Part shown: positions 33,750-42,748 of the stretch, piece after piece
Layout: each line of letters begins with the position of its first letter
Numbering within the stretch: position 1 is the first letter of the stretch
From: Desulfovibrio oxyclinae DSM 11498
GTDB taxonomy: Bacteria; Desulfobacterota; Desulfovibrionia; Desulfovibrionales; Desulfovibrionaceae
Length of the DNA: 64,000 bases
NCBI RefSeq assembly: GCF_000375485.1
Contig: NZ_AQXE01000008.1
Coordinates: 1 to 64,000 of the forward strand
Reading direction: 5' to 3'
Notes under the pieces: generated by a model
What the model was told of the DNA's origin: nothing
The model's input: only the letters and a program-made list of their open reading frames with translations
Databases searched by the model: none
Made by a program: the position numbers and the translations under genes

Positions 33750-35048
33750 ATGGGCGAACCCGCAATAGTTCTTGAAGGTGGAGTCAAATCCACGTTCAAG
33801 GACAAGGTCATGGAGCTTCTGCCGGAAGGTGGAAACCTCAACATGTGCCTTACGTGCGGTCTGTGTTCTTCCGGCTGTCCGGCAACCGGACTGGAAGAAA
33901 TGGACCCCAGGAAATTCCTGCGTATGGCCATGTTGGGTATGGATGAGGAGATTCTTAATTCGAAATGGATCTGGATGTGCACCATGTGTACGCGTTGCGT
34001 GTACGCATGTCCCATGCAGATCAACATCCCGCAGCTGGTCTACAACGCCCGCGCGGCGCAGGATCGCGAAAACAAGCCCAAAGGCATTGTCGGTTCCTGC
34101 GACCAGGGTCTCAGGACCGAAGGCGCCAGCGCCATGGGCGCCAGCTCGGAAGACTTCAAGTTCGTCGTGGAGGACGTGCTTGAAGAGGTCTGCGAGGATC
34201 AGGAATCCTGCAAGGACCTGAAGGTGAGCATCAACCGCAAGGGTGCTCATTTCTATCTGAACCAGAACTCTCGCGAGCCGGTCACCGAGCCGGATGAGAT
34301 GGTTCCTCTTTGGAAGATTCTCAATGTCGTCGGCGCCGACTGGACCTACGGGACAGTTGGCTGGGCGGCTGAGAACTACTGCCTGTTTGCAGCGGAGGAC
34401 GAGAACTGGGAAGCCATTGTCAAGAAGAAGATGGACGCGGTGAGCGAACTCGGGGTCAAGAGCTGGCTCAACACCGAGTGAGGCCACGAATTCTACGCAG
34501 TCCGGGCCGGACTGCAGAAATTCGGCATGGAAGTGCCTTTCGAGCTCGAATCCATCATCAGCTACTATGCACAGTGGATCCGTGAAGGAAAACTCCCGGT
34601 CAACTCCGACTGGAACAAGGAACTCGGCGTCAAATTCACCGTTCAGGACCCCTGCCAGCTGGTCAGGAAGTCTCTGGGTGATCCCGTGGCCGAGGACCTT
34701 CGCTTCGTCGTGAAGCAGGTTGTCGGTGAAGAAAACCTCATCGACATGCACCCGAACAAGTCCAACAACTATTGTTGCGGCGGCGGGGGCGGATTCCTGC
34801 AGAGCGGTTTCCCCGAAGCGCGCAGGTACTACGGCAAGCGCAAGTTTGATCAGATCATCGCCACCGGCGCTGACTACTGCATCACCCCTTGCCACAACTG
34901 CCATTCCCAGGTTCACGATCTCGCGCACCACTTTGGTGGCACGTATCAGACCGTCCATCTTTGGACGCTGATCTGTCTCTCGCTCGGCATTCTGGGCGAG
35001 AACGAGCGCGAGTACCTCGGCGACGACCTCAAGGAAGTCGGCCTGTAG
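33750..35048 (+). CDS. HdrC-HdrB-like (HdrD-type) iron-sulfur selenoprotein
   Basis: Read through the TGA at 34479-34481, the gene encodes 432 residues. The N-terminal third is HdrC-like with two [4Fe-4S] motifs (C33/C36/C39/C43 and C77/C80/C83/C87). The remainder is HdrB/HdrD-like. Residue 244, encoded by TGA, occupies the Cys of an ECGH-type motif (NTE-U-GHEFYA). The C-terminal CCG set (DPCQL, CCGGGGG, CHNC) is complete. The reading frame, protein family and codon use continue across the TGA, and a hairpin follows it. The expected role is a disulfide-reducing catalytic site supplied by HdrA. ATG 33750 follows GAGGTG. Confidence 0.9.
34488..34523 (+). promoter_or_regulatory. Candidate bacterial SECIS hairpin, HdrB-like gene
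   Basis: Immediately after the TGA an outer stem (GAATTCT / AGAAATTC with a bulged A) encloses an inner stem GCAGTCC / GGACTGC and a five-base loop GGGCC starting 23 bases after the TGA. Bacterial SECIS elements lie at about this distance and start their loop with G. Confidence 0.7.
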
Positions 35049-35085
35049 GCGGAACTGAACGGAACGAGATTCCAAGGAGGACTCA

Positions 35086-38000
35086 ATGTCTGCGAATAAA
35101 CTTGGATCGGTCATGGTCGTCGGCGGCGGTATCGCCGGTATTCAGACGGCGCTTGATTTGGCCGACTCCGGTTATTACGTGCATTTGATCGAGAAGAGTG
35201 CCGGTATCGGCGGCGTCATGGCGCAGCTGGACAAGACCTTCCCGACCAACGACTGCGCGATGTGAATCATCTCGCCCAAGTTGGTTGAGTGCGGTCGGCA
35301 CTTAAATATCGAGTTGCATACACTGGCAGAGGTTCAGAACGTTTCCGGCGATGAAGGCAACTTCACCGTGACGGTGAAGAAGTCCCCCCGATACGTGGAT
35401 ATGGAAAAATGTATCGCGTGCGGGGAATGTGCCGCGAAATGTCCCAAGAAAGTTGACGACGAATATCAGGCCGGTCTTTCCAAAAGGAAAGCCGCCTACA
35501 TCCCTTACGGGCAGTCCGTGCCGCTGAAGTACGCTTTGGACGGCGCAACCTGCATCATGATCCAGAAAGGCAAGTGCGGCGCCTGTGAAAAGGTCTGCCC
35601 CACCGAGGCCATCAAGTTCGACGACAAGGAAGAAATCGTCGATCTGAACGTCGGTTCGGTCATTCTCACGCCCGGTTTCAAGGCGTTCGATCCGTCCGAT
35701 CTGGATTACACCTACTACAAGGAACTCCCTGACGTAGTGACCTCGCTCGAATACGAGCGCCTGCTGTCTTCCTCCGGTCCCTGCCACGGCCACCTGACCC
35801 GCCCCTCGGACGGCAAGGAGCCCGCAAAGATCGCATGGCTGCAGTGCGTCGGTTCGCGCGACATCAATCGCTGCGGCAACGGATTCTGCTCCAGCGTGTG
35901 CTGCATGTACGCCATCAAGCAGTCTGTCATCACCGCCGAGCACACCACCGGCGACATCGACCAGACCATCCTGTACATGGACATCCGCAGCCACGGTAAG
36001 GAATTCGACAAGTACTACGAAAACGCCAAGACCAACGGGATCAACTTCGTGCAGGCACGCCCGCACACGATCCTGCCCGGTCCCGACGGTGTGGGTGCCA
36101 TCATCCAGTATGCCGACAAGTCCGGCAACATGGTCGAGGACGTGTACGACCTCGTCGTGCTGTCCATCGGTCTGGAAGCGCCCAAGGACGCCAAACAGCT
36201 GTCCGAAACCGCCGGGTTCGAACTGAATAAGTACGGCTTCGTGGAAACGAACTCCTTCGAGCCGGTGTCCACCTCCAGGCCGGGAATCTACTCCTCGGGC
36301 GCGTTCAACGCTCCCATGGACATCCCGCAGGCGGTCACCGACGCTTCCTCCGCAGCGGCCACCGCTGCCAAGCGGCTGGCGGAAGTTCGCGGCACCATGA
36401 CCGAGGAAAAGGTCTGGCCCGAAGAGCGCGACATCTCCGGTGAGGAGCCGCGCATCGGCGTGTTCGTCTGTTCCTGCGGTACCAACATCGCGGGCACCGT
36501 GGACGTCAAGGCCGTCTCGGAATATGCCGCGGCCCTGCCCGGCGTGCAGATGGTGGAGAACAACATGTTCACCTGTTCCACCGACACGCAGGAGCTGATC
36601 AGCCAGAAGATCAAGGAAAACAACCTGAACCGCATCGTGGTCGCTGCGTGTACGCCGCGCACCCACGAGCCGCTGTTCAAGGAAACGCTGAAGGAAGCGG
36701 GCCTCAACGAGTACCTCGTTGAAATGGCGAACATCCGCAACCAGAACAGCTGGGTCCACCAGAACGAGCCCGAAAAGGCCACCGAAAAGGCCAAGGATCA
36801 GGTCCGCATGGCTGTTGCCAAGGCCGCGCTGCTCCAGCCCCTGAGCAAGATGTCCGTGGACGTCACGCAGAAGGCGCTGGTGGTCGGCGGCGGCATGTCC
36901 GGCATGACTTCCGCCCTCGGCATCGCCGACATGGGCTACGAAGTGGTGCTGCTCGAAAAGAGCAACATGCTGGGCGGCAATGCCTGGTCGCTTTCCCAGA
37001 CCTGGCGCGGCGAAGAGATTCGCCCCGAGGTGGAGAAGATGGCGGCCAAGGTGGACAACCACGAGAACATCACCGTGCTCAAAAACGCCATGCTCAAGAC
37101 CGCCGTCGGTTCCGTCGGCAACTTCGTGAGCGAGGTGGAAGTGGATGGCGAAACCAAGGCCATCAAGTACGGCGTTGCCGTGGTCGCCACCGGCGGCAAG
37201 GAATACAAGCCGAACGAATACGGCTACGGACAGTCCGACCGGGTGAAGACGCATCTGGAATTCGACAAGATGCTCGATTCCGGCGACTCCGCCAAGGCCG
37301 ACTCCGTGGTCTTCATCCAGTGCGTCGGTTCCCGCAACGAAGAGCGCCCCTACTGCAGCCGCGTATGCTGCACCCACTCCGTGGAGAGCGCCATCCGTCT
37401 GAAGGAACAGAAGCCCGAGATGAACGTCTACGTGCTCAACCGCGACATCCGCACCTACGGCCTGCGCGAGGACCTGTACACCAAGGCCCGCAAGCTCGGC
37501 GTGATCTTCATCAAGTACACGCTGGACGGCCTGCCGCAGGTGGACGCTTCCGGCGACTCGGTCTCCGTGAAGGTCAATGATCCCATGCTGGGTCGCGATC
37601 TGGACATCAGGGCCGATTACCTCGTTCTCGCCACGGCCATCGTGCCCAACGAGACGAGAGAACTGGTCGAGCTGTATAAATGCGCTACGGGCGATGACGG
37701 GTTCCTCACCGAGGCACACCCGAAACTCCGCCCCGTGGACCTGTCCGTTGACGGCCTGTTCGTCGCCGGTCTGTGCCACTATCCCAAGCCCATCGATGAA
37801 GCCATCGGTCAGGCCCAGGCGGCCAGCAGCCGCGCCGGAGTCATTCTGGCACGCACCGAGATGCCTCTCGACTCCATCAAGAGCGAGGTCACCGAGCATT
37901 GCGACGGCTGCGCCCTGTGCGTGGACACCTGCCCCTACAACGCCATCAGCCTTGAAGCATTCGAGGATGAGAAGGGCAAGGAACACCGCAGGATCGCCAC

Positions 38001-38127
38001 CGACAAGGCTCTGTGCAAGGGATGCGGCGTGTGCATGGCCACCTGCCCGAAGGGCGGCGTGGAAGTGAACGGCTTCACCATGGCCCAGCTCAAGGCGCAG
38101 GTTACCTCCGCCTTGGCAGGACTCTAA
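35086..38127 (+). CDS. hdrA: Double-length HdrA flavoprotein, selenoprotein
   Basis: Read through the TGA at 35263-35265 this is a 1013-residue HdrA, the flavin bifurcation subunit. It holds two FAD-binding halves. The first starts [12 protein letters not shown], followed by ferredoxin-type clusters [12 protein letters not shown] and CGACEKVCP. The second contains [10 protein letters not shown] and [11 protein letters not shown], with a terminal pair [12 protein letters not shown] and [12 protein letters not shown]. Sec60 replaces the conserved Cys in the segment [14 protein letters not shown]. The start is fixed by AAGGAGG. The fused architecture suggests both HdrA and HdrA-like electron entry in one chain. 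Without readthrough the gene would be broken after 59 codons. Confidence 0.92.
35285..35305 (+). promoter_or_regulatory. Candidate SECIS hairpin, hdrA
   Basis: Eight-base-pair stem TTGAGTGC / GCACTTAA (one G-U pair) with loop GGTCG, which begins 28 bases after the TGA at 35263. The loop resembles the GGTC(T) loop of the E. coli fdhF element. Confidence 0.65.
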
Positions 38128-38142
38128 TCGAAGGAGTTGAAA

Positions 38143-38568
38143 ATGGCTGACTTCGAACCGAAAATCATCGGCTTCCTGTGCAACTGGTGCGCATACGCCG
38201 GTGGCGACCTGGCCGGTGTTTCCAGGTTGAAATATCCTCCGAACATGAAAGCCGTGCGGGTGATGTGCTCCGGCATGGTCCATCCGGACCTTGTGGTGGA
38301 TGCCCTCAAAGGTGGCGCCGACGGCGTCATCGTCATGGGCTGACACCTCGGAGAATGTCATTACCTGGATGGTAATCATAAAGCATTGGCAAGGGCCGGA
38401 GCTACCGAACTGCTGTTGGAAGACCTCGGCGTCGATCCCGAAAGGTTCGCCATCGAATGGGTCTCCTCCGCGGAAGCTCCCCGGTTTGCGGAAGTGGTCA
38501 CCAAGTTCACCGAGAAAATCAAGGAACTTGGGCCCAATCCCGCGAAAAGCAAAAAGGCTGCAGCCTAA
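38143..38568 (+). CDS. mvhD: MvhD-type electron-transfer subunit, selenoprotein
   Basis: A 141-residue [2Fe-2S] protein that links the hydrogenase to HdrA. Family ligands are C13, C16, C42, then Sec67 in place of Cys (VMG-U-HLGECHYLDGN) and C72. The TGA is at 38341-38343. The family motif (GADGVxVxGCHxGxCHYxxGN) is intact on both sides, so this is a readthrough and not a nonsense mutation. AAGGAG precedes the ATG. It starts 15 bases after hdrA and ends 12 bases before mvhG. Confidence 0.93.
38360..38376 (+). promoter_or_regulatory. Candidate SECIS hairpin, mvhD
   Basis: Six-base-pair stem ATTACC / GGTAAT with loop TGGAT beginning 23 bases after the TGA, the same distance and loop as in mvhA. 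The loop also encodes the family residues Leu-Asp, so part of the identity may come from protein constraint. Confidence 0.6.
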
Positions 38569-38580
38569 GGAGGACTCGCA

Positions 38581-39516
38581 ATGGTCAAGATTGCAGAAGA
38601 GTGGCTGAACTCCTGTTCGGGCTGCGAAATCGCCATACTGAACATCGGCGACGTGCTTGTGGACCTGCTCCCCTCGCTGGAGTTCGTGCACATCCCCGTG
38701 CTGATCGACAAGAAATACTATGGCCAGACCGGTGAAGGCACGGAGCTGGACATCCCTGAAGCGGTTGTCGGCATCGTCTCCGGCGGCGTGAAGAACGAGG
38801 AGCACCTTGAAGTGCTCAAGAAGATGCGCGAACGCGTGCAGATTCTGATCGCCCTGGGCACCTGCGCCACCGACGGCGGTATCCCCGCGCTGGCCAACAT
38901 GTATTCCAACGACGAAATCCGCGACTTCGTGTACCGCGACTCTCCGACCACGGAAGCCGGTCCGAACCCGGACGTCAAAGGAAACCATATCCCGGACATG
39001 CTCGAAAGCTGCTCCGCCCTCGACGAACACGTCAAGGTGGATTTGAAGCTGCCCGGTTGTCCCCCGCATCCCGACTGGATCGCCGCCGCCATTCTGTCCC
39101 TGCTGGACGAGAAGAACGTGCTGGAGCTTCCGGAAAAGTCGGTTTGCGACACCTGTCCGACCCAGAGGGAACGCAAGAAGAGCATGGGCGACATCCGGCG
39201 CATGCTTGAGACACCGGACTACGACCCGGAAAAGCCCATCAGCGAAATGCGCTGTCTGCTGGAGCAGGGCTTCATGTGCCTCGGCCCGGTCACCAAGGCC
39301 GGCTGTTCCGGCATGACCGGCGAGGCTCCGCGCTGCATCAGCGCGCGCGTGCCCTGCCGAGGCTGCTACGGTCCCGTCCGTGATGACCGCATTCCCCTCG
39401 TGGACTACGTCGGCGCACTGGCGACGGTGGGCTACGACCCGTCCCGCATGCCGGACCGTCGCGGCTATCTCTGCCGCTTCAACGGCGGGCACGGCGTCCT
39501 GAAAAAACTGGGTTAA
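38581..39516 (+). CDS. mvhG: [NiFe]-hydrogenase small subunit MvhG
   Basis: A 311-residue small subunit of the group 3 (F420-non-reducing type) cytoplasmic hydrogenase. It carries iron-sulfur clusters and has no Tat signal, as expected. Cluster ligands are seen in SCSGCEIAIL near the N terminus, GTCATDGGIP, LPGCPPHPDW and the C-terminal CMCLGPVTKAGCSG-type and CRGCYGP region. It is flanked by mvhD and mvhA with 12-base gaps. It has no in-frame TGA. Confidence 0.94.
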   Translation: MVKIAEEWLNSCSGCEIAILNIGDVLVDLLPSLEFVHIPVLIDKKYYGQTGEGTELDIPEAVVGIVSGGVKNEEHLEVLKKMRERVQILIALGTCATDGGIPALANMYSNDEIRDFVYRDSPTTEAGPNPDVKGNHIPDMLESCSALDEHVKVDLKLPGCPPHPDWIAAAILSLLDEKNVLELPEKSVCDTCPTQRERKKSMGDIRRMLETPDYDPEKPISEMRCLLEQGFMCLGPVTKAGCSGMTGEAPRCISARVPCRGCYGPVRDDRIPLVDYVGALATVGYDPSRMPDRRGYLCRFNGGHGVLKKLG

Positions 39517-39528
39517 CAGGAGTAAATG

Positions 39529-40974
39529 ATGAGCAAAACGCTGAGAGTAGCGCCCATCACCCGCATTGAGGGCCACGCCGGGTTCGAGATTATGCTCGAC
39601 GACAACGGAAACGTTGCCGATGCCCGGATGCAGGTCATGTCTCTGCGGGGATTCGAGAAGTTCGTTGTGGGCAGACCCGTGGAAGAGGTCTCCCGCATCG
39701 TCAACCGCATCTGCGGTATATGCCCGTGGCAGCACCATCTGGCGTCCAACAAGGCCGCCGACCTCTGCCTCGGAGCCGAAGTGCCCGAAACCGGCAGGAA
39801 ACTCCGTGAGCTGTGCCAGATGTTGGCCTACATTCCGGACAAGATCCTGCACTTCTACTTCCTGGCGGCCCCGGACTTCGTCATGGGTCCGGATGCGGAC
39901 TATTCGGTCCGCAACGTGGTCGGCGTGGTCGGCGCCGTGCCCGATCTGGCGAAACAGGTCGTGCACATGCGCTACAAGACCCAGATGGCGCTCGAAAAGT
40001 TTGCCGGAAAGGTCATCCACCCCATCGCGGCGGTTGTCGGCGGCTTCTCCAAGCCGCTGCTGGAAGATGAACGCAAGGAACTGCTGGAAGTCGTCAAGGA
40101 AGCAAAGGACTTCTGCCTGTTCACCATCAAGTTCGCACGCGAAAACGTGTTCCCCAAGTATCTGGAAGCCGTGAAGACGCTGGGCGTCTTCCCCTCCGGT
40201 TACATCGGAACCGTGGACGGCAACGGCTCCCTTGAGCTGTACGACGGCCAGCTGCGCCTGATGAACATCGACGGCTCCTACGACCAGTTCGACTACTCCG
40301 AGTATCAGGACTACATCGCGGAGCACGTCGAGGACTGGTCCTACCTGAAGTTCCCGTACATCAAGAAGGCCGGGGGCATTAAGCTGGACGAAAACGACCC
40401 CGTGGGCGTCTACCGTTCCAACTGCCTTGCACGCGTCAACGTCTGCGATCAGATGAAAACGCCGCTCGCGCAGGAGGAACTGGAGATATTCCGCAAGGAG
40501 TTCGGTCGTCCCGCGCACTTGACCCTGCTGTATCACTGGGCCCGCCTCATCGAGCTGGTGCAGTGCTGCGAACGTGCGGAAGAACTGCTCAACGACCCCA
40601 AGATCACGGGACGCGAAATCCGCGCCGAAGGCATCAAGCCGCAGGCCGGAGAAGGCGTCGGCTGCGTGGAAGCTCCGCGCGGCACCCTGATCCACCACTA
40701 CAAGACGGACAGCGACGGCATGGTCGAACAGGCCAACCTGATTGTGGGAACCACCCACAACAACGCCGGCATGAACCTGTCCATCAAACAGGCCGCCAAG
40801 GCGGTCATCAAGGATGGCAAGTACGACGAGGAGGTCATGAACCTCATCGAAATGGCCGTACGCGCCTACGATCCGTGAATGTCCTGCGCTACCCACCGCC
40901 TGGATGGCGGTATGGCCATGGAACTGAAGATCGTCGACGCTCAAGGCAACGTCCTTGATACCTTCAATAAGTAA
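39529..40974 (+). CDS. mvhA: [NiFeSe]-hydrogenase large subunit MvhA, selenoprotein
   Basis: The 481-residue large subunit that holds the Ni-Fe active site. N-terminal ligands are ICGICP (C62, C65). At the C terminus the usual DPCxxC reads DP-U-MSCATH: Sec450 from the TGA at 40876-40878, then Cys453 and His456. A further 25-residue tail follows and would be removed by the maturation protease encoded next. ATG 39529 is preferred to 39526 because of better spacing from AGGAG. Replacing the first of the C-terminal Cys ligands with Sec is known from [NiFeSe] and Methanococcus Vhu hydrogenases. Confidence 0.94.
40895..40911 (+). promoter_or_regulatory. Candidate SECIS hairpin, mvhA
   Basis: Six-base-pair stem ACCGCC / GGCGGT with loop TGGAT starting 23 bases after the TGA, matching mvhD in stem length, loop and distance. 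It lies in the part encoding the cleavable C-terminal tail, which would leave the sequence freer to form an RNA signal. Confidence 0.65.
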
Positions 40975-40998
40975 GGACGGGTTTCCCGTCTGACAGAC

Positions 40999-41027
40999 AG
41001 GGGGGCCGATACATCGGTCCCCCTTGT
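40999..41027 (+). terminator. Terminator after mvhA
   Basis: Imperfect stem AGGGGGGCCGAT / ATCGGTCCCCCTT followed by a T-rich tail (TTGTTCTTT). It closes the hdr-mvh operon and separates it from the maturation protease gene. Confidence 0.75.
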
Positions 41028-41124
41028 TCTTTCCGCGCAAGCGACGGCTGCGGTTCAATCTGTTTTATGCTACTGACGTGCACCTGCTAACGTGGCTTCG
41101 GCCACACGACCTGTGAGAAAGCGC

Positions 41125-41628
41125 ATGGACTGGTCAAAAATGTTTACCTCCCGCGTGGTGGTGTTCGGCTGCGGAAACATTCTCATCGGCGACGACGCCG
41201 CCGGACCGAGAGTGATAGAACTGCTCGAAAAGGATGCCGAGATTCCCGAAGACGTGGGGCTGCTTGATGTTGGCACCTCCATCAGAACCATCCTCTTCGA
41301 CCTCATCGTGGCCCCTACACCGCCCGAACGGGTCGTGGTCATCGATGCCACCACCGAAGAGCAGGGCCGCGAGCCCGGAGAGTTCTGGGAAATCAGTATC
41401 GACGGCATGGACCCCAAAAAGGTCAACGATTTCTCCCTGCACATGTTCCCCACCGTGAACCTTCTCAAGGACCTGAAGGAGAACACGGGCATCGACGTGA
41501 AGATTCTCGTGGTTCAGACCGGGTACGTCCCCGACGAGTTGGACGAGACCATGAGCCCCGAAGTTGAAGGCGTGCTTCCGGCCATGGCCGAGAAGGTCAA
41601 ACAATGGTGTATGCCCGAGAACGGCTGA
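41125..41628 (+). CDS. Hydrogenase maturation endopeptidase (HycI/HyaD family)
   Basis: A 167-residue protease that cleaves the C-terminal tail of the large subunit once nickel is inserted. Family marks are VVVFGCGNILIGDDAAGPRVIELL (with the nickel-sensing Asp in GDDA), VVVIDATTEE and a later His in the LHMFP segment. Starts at 41092 (GTG), 41125 and 41140 are all possible; 41125 is chosen for length. It lies directly after mvhA and would act on it. Sec450 would be part of the site it inspects. Confidence 0.88.
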   Translation: MDWSKMFTSRVVVFGCGNILIGDDAAGPRVIELLEKDAEIPEDVGLLDVGTSIRTILFDLIVAPTPPERVVVIDATTEEQGREPGEFWEISIDGMDPKKVNDFSLHMFPTVNLLKDLKENTGIDVKILVVQTGYVPDELDETMSPEVEGVLPAMAEKVKQWCMPENG

Positions 41629-41766
41629 TTGAAGGCTGTTCGGAAAGATTTTGAAAGCCCGGGGTCCATAAGGAACTCCAGGTTTTTGTTATTCTCGTGA
41701 GTTGAAGAGTATTGGAAGCGGAGCATCAAGCCTTGCGGCCCGATGGGTGACTGTCCTGTAAGCAGC

Positions 41767-42237
41767 AGTTGCAGGTTTCGGCCTGTTTGCCGACCTTCTT
41801 TTTTGCTTGCGCAGAAAAAAGAAGGCAAAAACTGCGCTTTTGGGGGCGCGCCGCCGCTCTCGGCGAGAGACTCTATGACGCGGTCACTGCTCCGGGCGAA
41901 TTGTCTGTGGCTACAGGCACCACCCGGACCTGCGTGACCGATCAAAAGAGCCTCTAGACCTCGAACGGCATTGCTACGGTACTTGGCTGGCTGAAGAAGA
42001 TGCTTTGATTGAAATTCTGTTGGGAGAATGCGTGCATTGAAGGGGCTCTTTTTAATGAAACTCTGCCAACGTATTTCGTCAGCCAAGATGCACAAAACAT
42101 AGATTCCCGTCAGCGGGGTTGCAGCTGGGACGCGGATTGTGCGGCCGCATTGCTCCAGCAGCTGCAACCCCGCTGACAACCCAGGGATTCCAAAGGGGGC
42201 CCGCCCCTTTGGTCCGCCTGAAAGGCCCGCCGGAGGC
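41767..42237 (+). repeat. Dispersed 0.47-kb non-coding repeat, copy C
   Basis: First of two tandem copies downstream of the hdr-mvh operon, inverted relative to copies A and B. It starts with AGTTGCAGGTTTCGGCC, then a CTTCTTTTTT / AAAAAAGAAG hairpin. It ends with the 19-bp inverted repeat (arms 42109-42127 and 42159-42177, perfect) and a GC palindrome at 42189-42213. Copy D is almost identical over most of its length. No shared protein is seen among the copies. Confidence 0.88.
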
Positions 42238-42252
42238 AATGCAGTTGTGCTC

Positions 42253-42707
42253 AGTTGCAGGTTTCGGCCTGTTGGCCGACCTTCTTTTTTGCTTGCGCAG
42301 AAAAAAGAAGGCAAAAACTGCGCTGTTGGGGGTGAGCCGCCGCTCTCGGCGAGAGGCTCTATGACTCGGTCACTGCTCCGGGCGAATTGTCTGTGGCTAC
42401 AGAAAGTACGAGGAAAAGAGCCTCTAGACCTCGAACGGCATTGCTACGGTACTTGGCTGGCTGAAGAAGATGCTTTGATTGAAGTTCTGTTGGGGAGTGT
42501 GTGCACAGAAGGGGCTCTTTTTAACGAAACTCTGCTAACGTATTTCGTCAGCCAAGATGTACAGAACGTAGATTCCCGTCAGCGGGGTTGCAGCTGGGAC
42601 GCGGGTTGTGCGGCCGCATTGCTCCAGCAGCTGCAACCCCGCTGACAACCCAGGGATTCCAAAGGGGGGCCGCCCCTTTGGTCCGCCTGAAAGGCCCGCC
42701 GGAGGCC
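42253..42707 (+). repeat. Dispersed 0.46-kb non-coding repeat, copy D
   Basis: Second tandem copy, separated from copy C by 15 bases. The 19-bp inverted-repeat arms are at 42578-42596 and 42628-42646. It matches copy C closely, including a long near-identical block (42417-42494) that begins agagcctctagacctcgaac. A short deletion relative to copy C is visible around 42400. The close match suggests a recent duplication. Confidence 0.88.
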
Positions 42708-42748
42708 GAAATATTGTTTGCCGCTGCTTGGTTTGAGCCCGCTTCGCC

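Noticed and set aside
34479..40878. The four in-frame TGA codons read as nonsense mutations or pseudogenes
   Set aside because: All four lie at conserved Cys positions, the frames remain intact after them, hairpins follow, and selC is present in the window. Four independent mutations at four key cysteines would be highly improbable.
35302..41058. Open reading frame of 1918 codons on the minus strand across the hdr-mvh operon
   Set aside because: It is antisense to strongly recognised genes. Long antisense frames arise from GC-rich codon bias. The translation is low-complexity Val/Gly/His-rich with no family look.
41514..42364. Several short frames inside repeat copies C and D
   Set aside because: Frames differ between copies and are rich in Lys/Arg/Pro from the repeat sequence itself. 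The repeat is treated as non-coding.
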